Positions 24,838 through 34,044 of a stretch of DNA of 64,000 nt are shown here, piece after piece (within the stretch, counting starts at the first letter, position 1; each line of letters begins with the position of its first letter). Under the pieces are notes generated by a model that saw only the letters and a program-made list of their open reading frames with translations, made no database searches and was not told the origin of the DNA. The translations under genes and the position numbers were made by a program. This DNA is from Chlamydiales bacterium (GTDB lineage: Bacteria > Chlamydiota > Chlamydiia > Chlamydiales > SM23-39): positions 121,198 to 185,197 of the forward strand of contig JAUXXF010000025.1 in assembly GCA_030681135.1 (NCBI GenBank). Direction: 5' to 3'.

Positions 24838-25872
24838 TCAATGGGTCTTTTGCATGGCCAATTGCCCGCAAGCGGCTGCGATATCTTTCCCCTTGGTATA
24901 ACGCCAAGTCGTATTAATCCCCGCATCCACTAATATGGATCGGAATTCCTCAATCGCTTCTTTTGCAGGTCTTTTTAATTTTAATCCATCAACAGGGTTA
25001 TAGGGGATCAGATTGACCGTGCACTGCTTTCCTGAAAGCAGCTGAGCTAGTTCTTCAGCCTCTTTTGGCCCATCATTGAGATCTGCGAGCAAGGTATATT
25101 CATAAGTAATATCCCTTTTTGTCTCTCGGCTATAGCGCTCCATAGCCATCAAAATTTCCTCTAAAGGATATTTTCTTGCATAAGGGATGATTTTTTTGCG
25201 TAAGTGCTGGTTAGGAGCGTGAAGAGATAACACCAAATTCACGGAAAGGTCTTCTTTAGCTAGCTTATCGATTCCCTCTACGACGCCCACAGTAGACACT
25301 GTAATCCGACGTTGAGAAATATGAAACGCCTTAGGATCATTAAAAATAGAAATAGCCTCTACAACTGCGTCGTAATTTTCCATCGGCTCGCCCATACCCA
25401 TAAATACAATATGGCATACCCTCTCCCCTTTTGAGCGCAAATATCGATCGATATGGAGCACCTGCTCTACAATCTCGCCTGTCGATAAATTACGAAGGAG
25501 GCCCTCTTTGCCAGAGGCGCAAAAAGCGCACCTTGCTGGACATCCAACCTGGCAAGAGACGCATACCGTCCTTCTGGCAGCAGAACAAATAAGGACCGAC
25601 TCTACTAGATTCCCGTCAGACAGCTTCCAAAGGAATTTGATCGTCTCCCCATCTTCCGATTCCACCGTACGGACTAATGTAAGGGCGGGGAAGAGAAAAG
25701 CCTCGGAGAGCTTGTTTCTCAAAGAAAGCCCCAGGTTCGTCATTTGCTCAAATGACTGAGCCCCATGAACATAAATCCAATCATAGACTTGAGCTGCACG
25801 AAAAGCCTTTTCGCCATGCTGCTCTAGCCAATCCTGAAGGGCTGATAAAGTGAAAGAAGAAATGTGTTTCAT
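24838..25872 (-). CDS. rlmN: 23S rRNA (adenine-C2)-methyltransferase / tRNA A37 methyltransferase
   Basis: Radical SAM enzyme that methylates C2 of A2503 in 23S rRNA and of A37 in some tRNAs. The 344-residue protein carries the C-x3-C-x2-C cluster CPARCAFC near residue 110-117, the preceding QVG motif, the MGMGEPMENYD motif near 160, and the C-terminal AACGQL containing the methyl-carrying cysteine. All hallmarks of RlmN are present. It is followed on the same strand by pgsA. Confidence 0.95.
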   Translation of the reverse strand: MKHISSFTLSALQDWLEQHGEKAFRAAQVYDWIYVHGAQSFEQMTNLGLSLRNKLSEAFLFPALTLVRTVESEDGETIKFLWKLSDGNLVESVLICSAARRTVCVSCQVGCPARCAFCASGKEGLLRNLSTGEIVEQVLHIDRYLRSKGERVCHIVFMGMGEPMENYDAVVEAISIFNDPKAFHISQRRITVSTVGVVEGIDKLAKEDLSVNLVLSLHAPNQHLRKKIIPYARKYPLEEILMAMERYSRETKRDITYEYTLLADLNDGPKEAEELAQLLSGKQCTVNLIPYNPVDGLKLKRPAKEAIEEFRSILVDAGINTTWRYTKGKDIAAACGQLAMQKTH

Positions 25873-25966
25873 GCCCTGACATCATATCAAATGGGGAGAA
25901 AAAACTCTCTTGTTTTTTATCTCCCCCAAACATATAGGGAAGAATATATAGAGAGAAAGAGGCCTA

Positions 25967-26464
25967 ATGATCTACGTGAACCCCAAACTCAATTTTTTTG
26001 CTAAGTTCTATAATTTTTTCTTAAAAATAGGCAGCAATCTACAAAGTATTTTTCTTTTCTTCATGCGGGTCACCTGGGGACACCAATTTTTCCTAGCAGG
26101 CGTTGCCAAGCTGCAAAACATTGACCATGCTAAAGAATTTTTTAGTGCCATGGGAATTTTTTGGCCTGAGATGAGCGCCTACCTTGTCAGCTATTTTGAA
26201 ATCATCGGAGGGATTTGCCTCATGATCGGCTTTGCCTCGCGCATCATCACGATCCCCCTCATCATCATCATCCTGACCGCACTGGGGACTGCTCATTCCT
26301 ATCTTCTCAAAAATGTCATATTTATCTTAGACCCCCATTCTTTTGCGCAAGACCTCCCCTTCCCCTATTTTATTACAGCGATGCTTGTTTTTTGCTTTGG
26401 TCCCGGCAGACTTTCTCTTGATGCTTGGATTAAGCGCTGGGTGGAAAAACAACCTAGATACTAA
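25967..26464 (+). CDS. DoxX-family membrane protein
   Basis: A 165-residue membrane protein with four hydrophobic segments. The first segment ends in the family feature FFLAGVAKLQN, and a middle segment has ...FEIIGGICLMIGFASR, matching DoxX/DoxD-like proteins. DoxX proteins are small quinone-linked or redox-related membrane proteins of poorly defined function. It starts at 25967 after AAGAGG and precedes the glycyl-tRNA synthetase gene by 70 bases. Family call is fair; role unknown. Confidence 0.75.
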   Translation: MIYVNPKLNFFAKFYNFFLKIGSNLQSIFLFFMRVTWGHQFFLAGVAKLQNIDHAKEFFSAMGIFWPEMSAYLVSYFEIIGGICLMIGFASRIITIPLIIIILTALGTAHSYLLKNVIFILDPHSFAQDLPFPYFITAMLVFCFGPGRLSLDAWIKRWVEKQPRY

Positions 26465-26534
26465 AGGGAATTGCCGAATGGAGTTCCCTCTAATCCCTGA
26501 AACAGCTATTATATAGCTTTTTAGGTGTAATAAT

Positions 26535-27923
26535 ATGTCTCAGCCAACTATCCAAGATTCTCTAAAACCCATCGTCGCCTTATGTAAACGCAGGGGATTT
26601 ATTTATCCCGGCTCAGAAATTTACGGCGGATTTGCCAATACCTATTCGTTTGGCCCCTATGGCGCTCTGCTCAAAAAAAACATCAAAGATCTTTGGTGGA
26701 AGACGTTTGTCCAAAATAGAAGAGACATGGTCGGTCTTGACGGGCCTATTTTACTCCATCCGAAAGCTTGGCAAGCATCAGGTCACCTTGAAGGATTTAA
26801 CGACGCTCTGATCGATTGCAAAGCTTGCAAAAGCCGTTTTCGGTGTGATCATCTGATTGAAGAGATTCTCCATGAAGATGCTGACGGATTAACTGTTGAG
26901 CAAATGACTGAAAAAGTGCAAAGCAGCCATCTCAAATGTCCCAAATGCGGAGCTCGAGATTTTACAGAGGCGCGCCATTTCAACTTGATGTTCCATACCC
27001 ACATGAGCAAAACTGGCGCAGAGGGAGATGTGGCTTATTTAAGACCAGAGACTGCTCAAGCGATTTTTCTCGATTACAAAAACATCATCGATACGATGCG
27101 CGTGAAAATCCCCTTCGGCGTTGCACAAATCGGCAAAGCATTTCGCAATGAAATCACTCCTGGCAACTTTGTGTTCCGAGTGATCGAATTTGAACAAATG
27201 GAAATTGAATATTTTATCCGCGAGAGCGTCTGGGAGCAGGTATTTACTCAGTGGCTTCAATCAATGCACGATTGGTGCGCTCTGATTGGTCTAAAAAAAG
27301 CGCACGTTCACGAGAAAGAGCATCCTAAAGAACAGCTGTCCCACTATTCAAAACGAACAGTTGATCTCGTCTACGATTTTCCTTTTGGGCGCAGCGAACT
27401 CTATGGACTAGCCTACCGCACCGATTTTGATCTAAAAAAACATGCGGAATACTCAGCCACTAAACTTGAGTACACTGATCCTGAAACAAAAGAGAAATTC
27501 ATTCCTCATGTCATTGAACCGACATTTGGAGTAGAAAGAACTCTTCTCGCTCTCTTATGCGACGCCTATGAAGAGGAGCTTCTTCCCGATGGAGAAAAAC
27601 GGACAGTCCTCCATTTTGCTCCTTGTATCGCTCCGATCAAGGTGGCTATCTTCCCTCTTATGAAAAAAGAGCCTCTCGTTCAAAAGGCAGAAGAGATCTA
27701 CTCACAGCTACATACTCTTTGGTCTTGCGAATATGATGAATCAGGAGCGATTGGCAAGCGCTACCGCCGTCAAGACGAGCTAGGGACTCCTTACTGTATT
27801 ACTGTCGACTTTGACACCTTGGAAGACAATACAGTGACTCTCCGAGATCGAGATTCCATGAAGCAAGAGCGGGTGCCTATCGCAGAGCTCGCCTCTCTTT
27901 TGGCCTCTCGTCTTAATGCTTAA
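26535..27923 (+). CDS. glyS: glycyl-tRNA synthetase, single-chain alpha2 type
   Basis: Charges tRNA-Gly. The 462-residue class II synthetase opens with GGFANTYSFGPYGALLK, contains motif 2 (FRNEITPGNFVFRVIEFEQM near residue 205) and motif 3 (EPTFGVERTL near residue 330), then a C-terminal anticodon-binding domain. A zinc-binding-like insert has CKACKSRFRC and CPKCG (about residues 95-140). This is the homodimeric type found in archaea, eukaryotes and some bacteria, not the alpha2beta2 type fused in C. trachomatis GlyQS. It may replace that gene here. The start at 26535 has only a weak ribosome binding site. Confidence 0.93.
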   Translation: MSQPTIQDSLKPIVALCKRRGFIYPGSEIYGGFANTYSFGPYGALLKKNIKDLWWKTFVQNRRDMVGLDGPILLHPKAWQASGHLEGFNDALIDCKACKSRFRCDHLIEEILHEDADGLTVEQMTEKVQSSHLKCPKCGARDFTEARHFNLMFHTHMSKTGAEGDVAYLRPETAQAIFLDYKNIIDTMRVKIPFGVAQIGKAFRNEITPGNFVFRVIEFEQMEIEYFIRESVWEQVFTQWLQSMHDWCALIGLKKAHVHEKEHPKEQLSHYSKRTVDLVYDFPFGRSELYGLAYRTDFDLKKHAEYSATKLEYTDPETKEKFIPHVIEPTFGVERTLLALLCDAYEEELLPDGEKRTVLHFAPCIAPIKVAIFPLMKKEPLVQKAEEIYSQLHTLWSCEYDESGAIGKRYRRQDELGTPYCITVDFDTLEDNTVTLRDRDSMKQERVPIAELASLLASRLNA

Positions 27924-27948
27924 GTTTCACCATCAATAGGAAACATGT

Positions 27949-28446
27949 ATGGCCATCGAAAGCATAGCCCGAGCAGAGTACCTAATCATGGAAAAAGCAG
28001 ATGAATGCAGCATTTGTTGGGAAGAGATTCCAACAGGAACTCGCGCATTGGTACACATCGTTAGCCAGACAGCAGCTCAACATCTATTTCATGAAATATG
28101 CCTAGGAGAAGCGCTTCGCCGTTCCCCGACATGTCCAATAACCCGAATTCCTCTGCAGTTGCCTGTTTCAGTAGATGCGCCAGCAGAGGCCAATTCTGTC
28201 CAACAAGCAGCGCAAGCGGTTTTTCCTCCAGTGGCTCCTACATATGCGCGTCCATCCGATGGCGAGCGCTGCCTTCTTCCTATAGATTTCGATGAAATAA
28301 CCTTTGCTAGTTCTTCTGATGACGAGTACGTCAAGACTTCTAAGGAGGAAGCCTTCGCTGACCTGTCATGGATTGAACTGTCACCTCCACCTACTCGAAG
28401 CAGAGTTATTGCCGAGATGTGTATTAGCTCTGACGATGATTCTTAA
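27949..28446 (+). CDS. small RING-like zinc-finger protein
   Basis: A 165-residue protein with an N-terminal metal-binding pattern: C-x2-C (CSIC, residues about 20-23), later HLFHEIC, and then PTCPITR. The order C-x2-C ... H-x2-H/C ... C-P resembles RING/U-box fingers of E3 ubiquitin ligases, but one cysteine pair looks incomplete, so the fold is uncertain. The rest is low-complexity, with an acidic Ser/Asp-rich tail (ASSSDDEY; SSDDDS). No signal peptide. A host-directed E3 ligase is a reasonable inference given the HECT protein at 37.8 kb. GGAAACATGT precedes the ATG. Confidence 0.55.
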   Translation: MAIESIARAEYLIMEKADECSICWEEIPTGTRALVHIVSQTAAQHLFHEICLGEALRRSPTCPITRIPLQLPVSVDAPAEANSVQQAAQAVFPPVAPTYARPSDGERCLLPIDFDEITFASSSDDEYVKTSKEEAFADLSWIELSPPPTRSRVIAEMCISSDDDS

Positions 28447-28490
28447 ATAAATCCCCCTAGTGCTATATATTAAGCATTAGGAATCTTCTC

Positions 28491-29390
28491 ATGAAAATAT
28501 TGATCAGCGGCGCTTCTGGATTTATTGGAAGAGCTCTAATTTCTCACCTACGAAAAGAACACCAAGTCCTGGTGCTTGTTAGAGACCCCTCAAAAGTAGT
28601 AGAGGGGAAAACTGTTTTTTGGGATGTAGAACAAGGAATCATCGAAACGGATGAAGGGATCGATGCCATCATTAATCTTGCCGGCGAAGGAATTTTTTCT
28701 GGCCGTTGGACAAAGAAGAAAAAAGAGGCAATTCTCTCCTCTCGCCTAAAAGCAACAAACCTTCTTGTTCAATTTGCGCTGAGCAGCAACAAACCTCTCT
28801 CCGTATTGATTAATGCCTCCGCCGTTGGATTTTACGGGACTCACCCCTCACAGCTTGTTACTGAAGAATCCAGCAATGGCGAAGGCTTTTTAGCGGACGT
28901 CTGCGAACAATGGGAAAAGGCCACTCTACCGCTCCAACAAAGAGCAGTACGCACAGCTTTATTAAGATTTGGGGCCGTTTTAGGAAAAGGAGGAGGAGTT
29001 CTACAAAAAATGCTTTTGCCCTTTAAACTCTCTCTGGGAACTATTCTTGGAGATGGCTCTCAATGGATGAGCTGGATAGCGCTGGATGATTTAGTGCGTG
29101 CCATTGAACACGTCCTTAAAACTCCTTCTCTAGACGGACCTATTAATGTTGTCTCTCCTTATCCAGTCTCCCAGCGGGAGTTTGCAAACACTCTTGCAGT
29201 AGAGCTTCATCGCCCGCTCTTTTTTTCGATTGGAAAATCGATCATCATCCTGATTTTCGGGCAGATGGGAGAAGAGCTGCTACTTGCTTCACAAAGAGTC
29301 TCTCCTACAAAACTGCAAAACAGCGGTTTTTCTTTCGACTACCCGACTCTTAAAGAAGCGATGCATCATATTGTTTCAGGGTCTTCTTAA
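28491..29390 (+). CDS. NAD(P)-dependent epimerase/dehydratase family protein (TIGR01777/YfcH-like)
   Basis: A 299-residue SDR-superfamily protein. The nucleotide-binding motif is GASGFIG (residues 6-12), followed by NLAGEGI and the mid-region ASAVGFYGT containing the Tyr of the family, with LRFGAVLGKGGG and a C-terminal domain DUF1731-like (SP-x-KL...GF-x-F-x-YPTL). These features are typical of the YfcH/SulA-related group. Substrate is unknown; members are thought to act on nucleotide sugars or related compounds. It is preceded by AGGAATC. The downstream spacer contains a one-armed copy of repeat family A. Confidence 0.85.
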   Translation: MKILISGASGFIGRALISHLRKEHQVLVLVRDPSKVVEGKTVFWDVEQGIIETDEGIDAIINLAGEGIFSGRWTKKKKEAILSSRLKATNLLVQFALSSNKPLSVLINASAVGFYGTHPSQLVTEESSNGEGFLADVCEQWEKATLPLQQRAVRTALLRFGAVLGKGGGVLQKMLLPFKLSLGTILGDGSQWMSWIALDDLVRAIEHVLKTPSLDGPINVVSPYPVSQREFANTLAVELHRPLFFSIGKSIIILIFGQMGEELLLASQRVSPTKLQNSGFSFDYPTLKEAMHHIVSGSS

Positions 29391-29464
29391 CTTATTTATT
29401 ACTCACGTAACGAGCCGTCTTGTCGTATCTATCAACTTGAATTTAAATAACTATAAAAAAACTA

Positions 29465-29512
29465 GGATTCCAAAGGACGAAGTCCTTTGGCGGGGCTTGG
29501 GGCGGAGCCCCA
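29465..29512. repeat. one-armed copy of dispersed palindromic repeat (family A)
   Basis: GGATTCCAAAGGACGAAGTC continues through CGGGGCTTGGGGCGGAGCCC; it matches the right arm of the repeat at 165-324 and forms two small hairpins. The left arm is absent, so this is a partial copy. It lies between the convergent SDR and DCC genes and may terminate both. Confidence 0.8.
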
Positions 29513-29527
29513 ACAGCAAACAAACAT

Positions 29528-29938
29528 CTAAGGCAAGAAGCGATCTTGAGGGCCAATAGGCTTATCGGGACGAAGACGGAACTGATGGCGATGGGAGGAG
29601 ATTTGGTTGTAGATAAAATCGCCGAGGAAGGGTGGAAGGAAAGAGAGCCAGCCGTAGAGTTTCCATTGTCCGCCGATGAGCCAGTAGGTGCGGAGGATCG
29701 CGCGAGAGCGAATCCAGAACTTACGATCTGTGGAACGCCAATTTTCTATGACGACGAGGCTGTTGGCTTTTTTGAGAGACTCTTGAGGACCGATGAGAAG
29801 GTTGTGAGCGGTTTCTCCTCGAAGAGGGGCGAAAGTGAAACGGCGCTCTGGATCGTTGAGGATGATGTGACGAACGGAGCGAACACAAAGGGGACATTCA
29901 TCATCAAAGAGAAGAAGATGCTCAGACGTTTTGTTCAA
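29528..29938 (-). CDS. DCC-family thiol-disulfide oxidoreductase-like protein
   Basis: A 136-residue protein opening with LLFDDECPLCVRSV, the D-x-x-C-P-x-C signature (DUF393) after which the family is named. The family is predicted to have a thioredoxin-like fold with redox-active cysteines. The protein starts at 29938, 17 bases before the end of dnaG on the same strand, so it is likely the last gene of the tkt-hemE-hemN-dnaG run. Function not established for the family. Confidence 0.85.
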   Translation of the reverse strand: MNKTSEHLLLFDDECPLCVRSVRHIILNDPERRFTFAPLRGETAHNLLIGPQESLKKANSLVVIENWRSTDRKFWIRSRAILRTYWLIGGQWKLYGWLSFLPPFLGDFIYNQISSHRHQFRLRPDKPIGPQDRFLP

Positions 29939-31706
29939 CGGATACCTGGGGACGCTCTTTTTTCAGAATATCAAATTTCCTTGCTAAATCAAGAACTTCC
30001 TCTTCAGAGCATTTTCCACTGTAGATTTTGATCTTGATCTCCTCGCGCTCAGCCATCCAATGGCGCTCGAGGATTCGCTGGATTGTTTCAATGAGACATT
30101 CTTGAGCTTTTTCTCGATTGACCTTTTTTTGCAAGACCTCGGCCATAAAAATTTGCTGTTCGGGCTGCTCGAGATCGATGGCAAGAGAGAGAAGATCACA
30201 AGGCTGACCACTTTTTACAGCGCTGATATACTTTTCATAGAGCGCCCTTGCTGGCGAGTGGCGAAAATGCTCTAGCTTGAGATTGCGCTCAGCAATCTGA
30301 ATGAGTTGAGGCATACTCGGTCCCATGAGAATCAGCCAGCGAAGCAAATCCGCTTCCAAGATCCGATCCGGATCAATATCTGTAAATGTCACGCTGGCCT
30401 GGCGCTTAATATAGACTTGAGGGGCTGAGGTCTCATGAGGGTTGATCAGAGACTCGGGCGTCTGCGTAAGACGAGCTAGTTTTCTAAGACTCTCGTGGAC
30501 CATGAGAGGATGATCCCAATCTCGAATCCGCTTGGAAATCGATTGGACAAGTTCATTTTTGCCAGCTGGCGAGTTGATATTTAGTAAACGAGACTGATGA
30601 TCCACTAAGAAAGAGAGATAATCACCGCTCAAATCGAGGATTTTTTGCCACTCTTGAGGGCCTTTTTCCTGCAAAAGCTCATCAGGATCCGATTTTTCCG
30701 GCAGAGGGACGACCAACACCTCAATCCCCTCTTTTTGAAAAAGATGTCCAATCTTGACTGTAGCTTCTCTCCCTGCAGCGTCGCCATCGAGAGCTAAATA
30801 GACTTGATTGACCCCTAGTTGGATCAGCTCTTTCACATGCTCTTCTCCAAAAGCCGTCCCCTGTCCCGCAACAGTCCAATTAAACCCCGAATAAATCAGA
30901 CGAAGCGCATCGATTTGTCCTTCAACAATCAGCGCTTTCCTCTCTTTTGTAATCCGTTTGCGAGAGTAGCTTAGGCCAAAAAGAACCTTTGATTTTTTAA
31001 AAAGAGCCGTCTCTGGAGTATTGATATATTTGCCCCCAAAGGTATCCGTCTTAAACTTGCGAGCAGAAAACCCAATGATTGAACCCATTGCATCCCGAAT
31101 AGGAATCGTAATCCGATCAGAGAAAAACTCCCATTTATTGCTCGAAAGAAGACCTGCCGCTTCAAGAACATCATCAAATATTTTCTGCTCTTTCATCACT
31201 TTGAGAAAAAGCTGAGGCTGCTTAGGGGCGAGCCCTAACTGAAATGTCCGAATAAAATCTAAATCGATCCCTCGATGATACAAGTAATCGAGAGCAACGC
31301 GCCCCTCCATAGTGTGGAGCAAAGAGAATTGATAAAATCTACACGCCTTTTCCAAAACGTCTTTCAACATCGTCTTTGAAGGACCCTTGGCTGTCTGCTC
31401 CCCTGCTTGCGTTTCTTCTAAATGGACATGAAATTTATCGGCGAGACTCTCTACCGCCTCTAAAAAATTCATCCTCATATGAGTCATTAAAAACTCAATC
31501 GCATCGCCATGAGCGCCGCAGCCAAAACAATGATAATGGCTATCGCCGCGCTGAATGACAAAAGAGGGAGATTTTTCCTCATGAAAAGGACATAGAGCCT
31601 TATAAGAAGCGCCTGTTTTTTGCAGCTTCACATAAGGGGAAAGCACTTCCACTAAATCGATTCTTGAGCGTAAAAGCTCTAAACTGGCACGAGAAAAACT
31701 AGGCAT
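29922..31706 (-). CDS. dnaG: DNA primase
   Basis: Synthesises RNA primers for chromosome replication. The 594-residue length is standard. The N-terminal CHC2 zinc finger reads CPFHEEKSPSF then YHCFGCGAHGD (residues about 39-65). The Toprim core has IVEGQIDALRL near residue 262 and LALDGDAAGREA near 310, the acidic metal-binding motifs. The C-terminal domain contacts the helicase DnaB. It lies 9 bases downstream of hemN, on the same strand. Confidence 0.95.
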   Translation of the reverse strand: MPSFSRASLELLRSRIDLVEVLSPYVKLQKTGASYKALCPFHEEKSPSFVIQRGDSHYHCFGCGAHGDAIEFLMTHMRMNFLEAVESLADKFHVHLEETQAGEQTAKGPSKTMLKDVLEKACRFYQFSLLHTMEGRVALDYLYHRGIDLDFIRTFQLGLAPKQPQLFLKVMKEQKIFDDVLEAAGLLSSNKWEFFSDRITIPIRDAMGSIIGFSARKFKTDTFGGKYINTPETALFKKSKVLFGLSYSRKRITKERKALIVEGQIDALRLIYSGFNWTVAGQGTAFGEEHVKELIQLGVNQVYLALDGDAAGREATVKIGHLFQKEGIEVLVVPLPEKSDPDELLQEKGPQEWQKILDLSGDYLSFLVDHQSRLLNINSPAGKNELVQSISKRIRDWDHPLMVHESLRKLARLTQTPESLINPHETSAPQVYIKRQASVTFTDIDPDRILEADLLRWLILMGPSMPQLIQIAERNLKLEHFRHSPARALYEKYISAVKSGQPCDLLSLAIDLEQPEQQIFMAEVLQKKVNREKAQECLIETIQRILERHWMAEREEIKIKIYSGKCSEEEVLDLARKFDILKKERPQVSVEQNV

Positions 31707-31715
31707 AGAGATCCA

Positions 31716-33065
31716 TTAAATCAGTTTGGAGTATGTCGACGATTCTGTCAAATACCCATCGAATGCAGAGGCAATCAGGCGGATAAAAAGATGCCCCAAA
31801 GGCGTAGCGAGCAGTTTATCCGATGTCTCTTCTAAAAGACCCTCGTCTTTAAGAGGCTGTAGAGGGGCTTTTCGAAAATGCGTATCAAAATTAATCCTAA
31901 ATAACTGTTCGCACTTTTTTTTATCCACTTCAAAACGGCACATCAGCTCCTGAATCACCCAATGGCGGAGCCGATCTTCTCCGTTTAAGAGAACCCCTCG
32001 AGAAACGGGCAAGAGGCGGCTTTCCACACTTTGAGCATACTGCTCGAGCTGCTTCGTATTTTGAAAATACGCTCCACTCACGAATCCTACCGAAGAGACC
32101 CCTAGCCCAATCATATGGTTTGCCAAATGAAGAGAATATCCTTGAAAATTCCGATAAAGCTTCCCTTCACGGTACCCTAAGCTCAAAGAATCTTCGCTTA
32201 AAGAAAAATGATCCATGCCAATAGCTGTGTATCCATGAGCTAAAAATAAGCTGCGCGCCTCAGCATAAATCGCAAATTTTTCTTCCGTCGTAGGAAGGGT
32301 CTCCTCGGGAATGGCTTGCTGATGCTTTTTTAACCAAGGAATCTTAGCGTAAGAAAAAAGAGCAATCCGATCAGGCTTCCAAGAGGAGATTTCTAAGACT
32401 GTTTTTGTAAAACTCTCTACCGTTTGAAAAGGAAGCCCATAAATCAAGTCCAAATTGATCCCGTCAAAACCAAGAGAGCGAGCCATCTCAAATGTTTGTA
32501 AGCTCATCTCCTTGCTTTGCCGCCGTTTAACAGCTTCTTGGACTTTAGGATCGAGATCTTGAACGCCAAAACTGACCCGATTACATCCCAGACGCCGTAA
32601 TAACTGGAGCTTTTCTCCTCCATCAGCATACACCGTTCGAGGATCGATCTCAATGGACAGCTCTGCCCGCTCTGTAAAATCAAAAGAGGAGCGCAGGAGA
32701 GAAAATATCTGTTCAAATTCTGTAGAGTTCAATGAGGTAGGAGTTCCTCCTCCAAAATGAAGCTGCGAAACGGGAGCTTTTTTTACCAGTTCTGCGACAA
32801 GACGGATTTCCTGAAGAAGATCTTCAACATACGCGCTTTGGCGCTCTGGCCTTCGATTTAAGACAACAGAGCAGCCGCAAAATAAACACATGGAGCGGCA
32901 AAAAGGGATATGAATATAAAGAGAGATCGGCTCCGTACCGATGTTAGCCAAATGTTCTTTATAGACAGCCTCATCCATAGGATGAAACTGCAATGCAGTC
33001 GGATAGCTCGTGTAACGAGGCACAGCTCGATCGAGCCTCATCAACATCTTCGGATCAACAAACAT
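31716..33065 (-). CDS. hemN: oxygen-independent coproporphyrinogen III oxidase
   Basis: Radical SAM enzyme converting coproporphyrinogen III to protoporphyrinogen IX. The 449-residue length and the four-cysteine motif CRSMCLFCGC (C-x3-C-x2-C-x-C, near residues 55-64) match true HemN rather than HemW, which lacks the fourth cysteine. Preceding motifs RYTSYPT and HFGGGTPTSL are intact. Its start overlaps the end of hemE by 11 bases; tkt is the next gene upstream. The pairing with hemE supports a role in heme synthesis and separates it from the HemN-like enzyme of the polyketide cluster. Confidence 0.93.
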   Translation of the reverse strand: MFVDPKMLMRLDRAVPRYTSYPTALQFHPMDEAVYKEHLANIGTEPISLYIHIPFCRSMCLFCGCSVVLNRRPERQSAYVEDLLQEIRLVAELVKKAPVSQLHFGGGTPTSLNSTEFEQIFSLLRSSFDFTERAELSIEIDPRTVYADGGEKLQLLRRLGCNRVSFGVQDLDPKVQEAVKRRQSKEMSLQTFEMARSLGFDGINLDLIYGLPFQTVESFTKTVLEISSWKPDRIALFSYAKIPWLKKHQQAIPEETLPTTEEKFAIYAEARSLFLAHGYTAIGMDHFSLSEDSLSLGYREGKLYRNFQGYSLHLANHMIGLGVSSVGFVSGAYFQNTKQLEQYAQSVESRLLPVSRGVLLNGEDRLRHWVIQELMCRFEVDKKKCEQLFRINFDTHFRKAPLQPLKDEGLLEETSDKLLATPLGHLFIRLIASAFDGYLTESSTYSKLI

Positions 33066-34044
33066 AACTTTTTACCGTATCTACCAAACAGCGCACAGCC
33101 TCCACAGGTGTTCCCGGCTTAACCCCGTGGCCCAAGTTAACAATAAACCCAGGATCGCCTTTCATAGAATCCAACAGATGGCGCGTTGTTTGCTGAATCA
33201 TATCCAACGGAGCAAATAACAGATCTGGATCTAGATTGCCTTGTAAAGGAAGACTTGTTTGACCTCTTGCAAAGGCCATCGGAACCTGCCAATCGATACT
33301 AATGGCAGAAGGGGTAATTGTTGCAATCGAGGGAATCCGAAATGAATTTCCCCTACCATACACAATGCCTGGGACATTCACAGCTTCCAATAAACGTTTC
33401 CAAAAAGGGAGACAATACACATGGAATTGCTCGTCTGTCAACACATGAGCCCAGGAATCAAAAATTTGGATAGCTTGAACCCCAGCGTCTACCTGCATAC
33501 GCAAATACTCAATACTAACGTCGGTGATCTTATCTAACAGCTGATGAAAATTTGCAGGATGACGATAGAGCCACTGCTTTGTTTTTAGAAGATCTTGGCC
33601 ACTATGTTTTTCAATCAGGTAGCTAGCTACCGTAAAGGGAGCTCCGCAAAAACCAATCAGAGGAACATCTGACTTTGCAAGAGTTACTGTTTTCCCAATC
33701 GAGCTAAGAACTTCTCGAGGGTCGAGACATATGAGGCCTTCGACATCCTCGGGCGTTTGCAATAAAGGAGCGATGACAGGCCCCTCTTGAAAATCGAGAG
33801 TAAACCCCAAAGCAAGCGCGATCACGGTAATATCAGAAAACAAAATCGCCGCATCGACTTGCAATTCTTTCAAAGGCAGTAGAGTAATCTCAGCTGCCAG
33901 TTCTGGAGTAAAAAAAAGTTCTCGAAGGCCATATTGCCGGCGCATCTCTTGATAAGAAGGCAAATAACGACCCGCTTGCCGCATCAGCCAAACGGGAGGA
34001 CGCCCTCGATTGCATCCGGCTAAAGCTTGCAAGAACAAGTCCAT
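33055..34044 (-). CDS. hemE: uroporphyrinogen decarboxylase
   Basis: Decarboxylates uroporphyrinogen III to coproporphyrinogen III, the step before HemN. The 329-residue protein has the N-terminal family signature RPPVWLMRQAGRYLP (residues 14-28) and the internal G-F-x-G-x-P-F-T motif (GFCGAPFTVASYL). It starts immediately after the tkt stop and overlaps hemN, so the two heme genes are translationally linked. Confidence 0.95.
   Translation of the reverse strand: MDLFLQALAGCNRGRPPVWLMRQAGRYLPSYQEMRRQYGLRELFFTPELAAEITLLPLKELQVDAAILFSDITVIALALGFTLDFQEGPVIAPLLQTPEDVEGLICLDPREVLSSIGKTVTLAKSDVPLIGFCGAPFTVASYLIEKHSGQDLLKTKQWLYRHPANFHQLLDKITDVSIEYLRMQVDAGVQAIQIFDSWAHVLTDEQFHVYCLPFWKRLLEAVNVPGIVYGRGNSFRIPSIATITPSAISIDWQVPMAFARGQTSLPLQGNLDPDLLFAPLDMIQQTTRHLLDSMKGDPGFIVNLGHGVKPGTPVEAVRCLVDTVKSYVC

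Noticed and set aside
29546..30031. Plus-strand frame of 161 codons opposite the DCC gene and dnaG
   Set aside because: It is antisense to two well-supported genes and its sequence has no family features.
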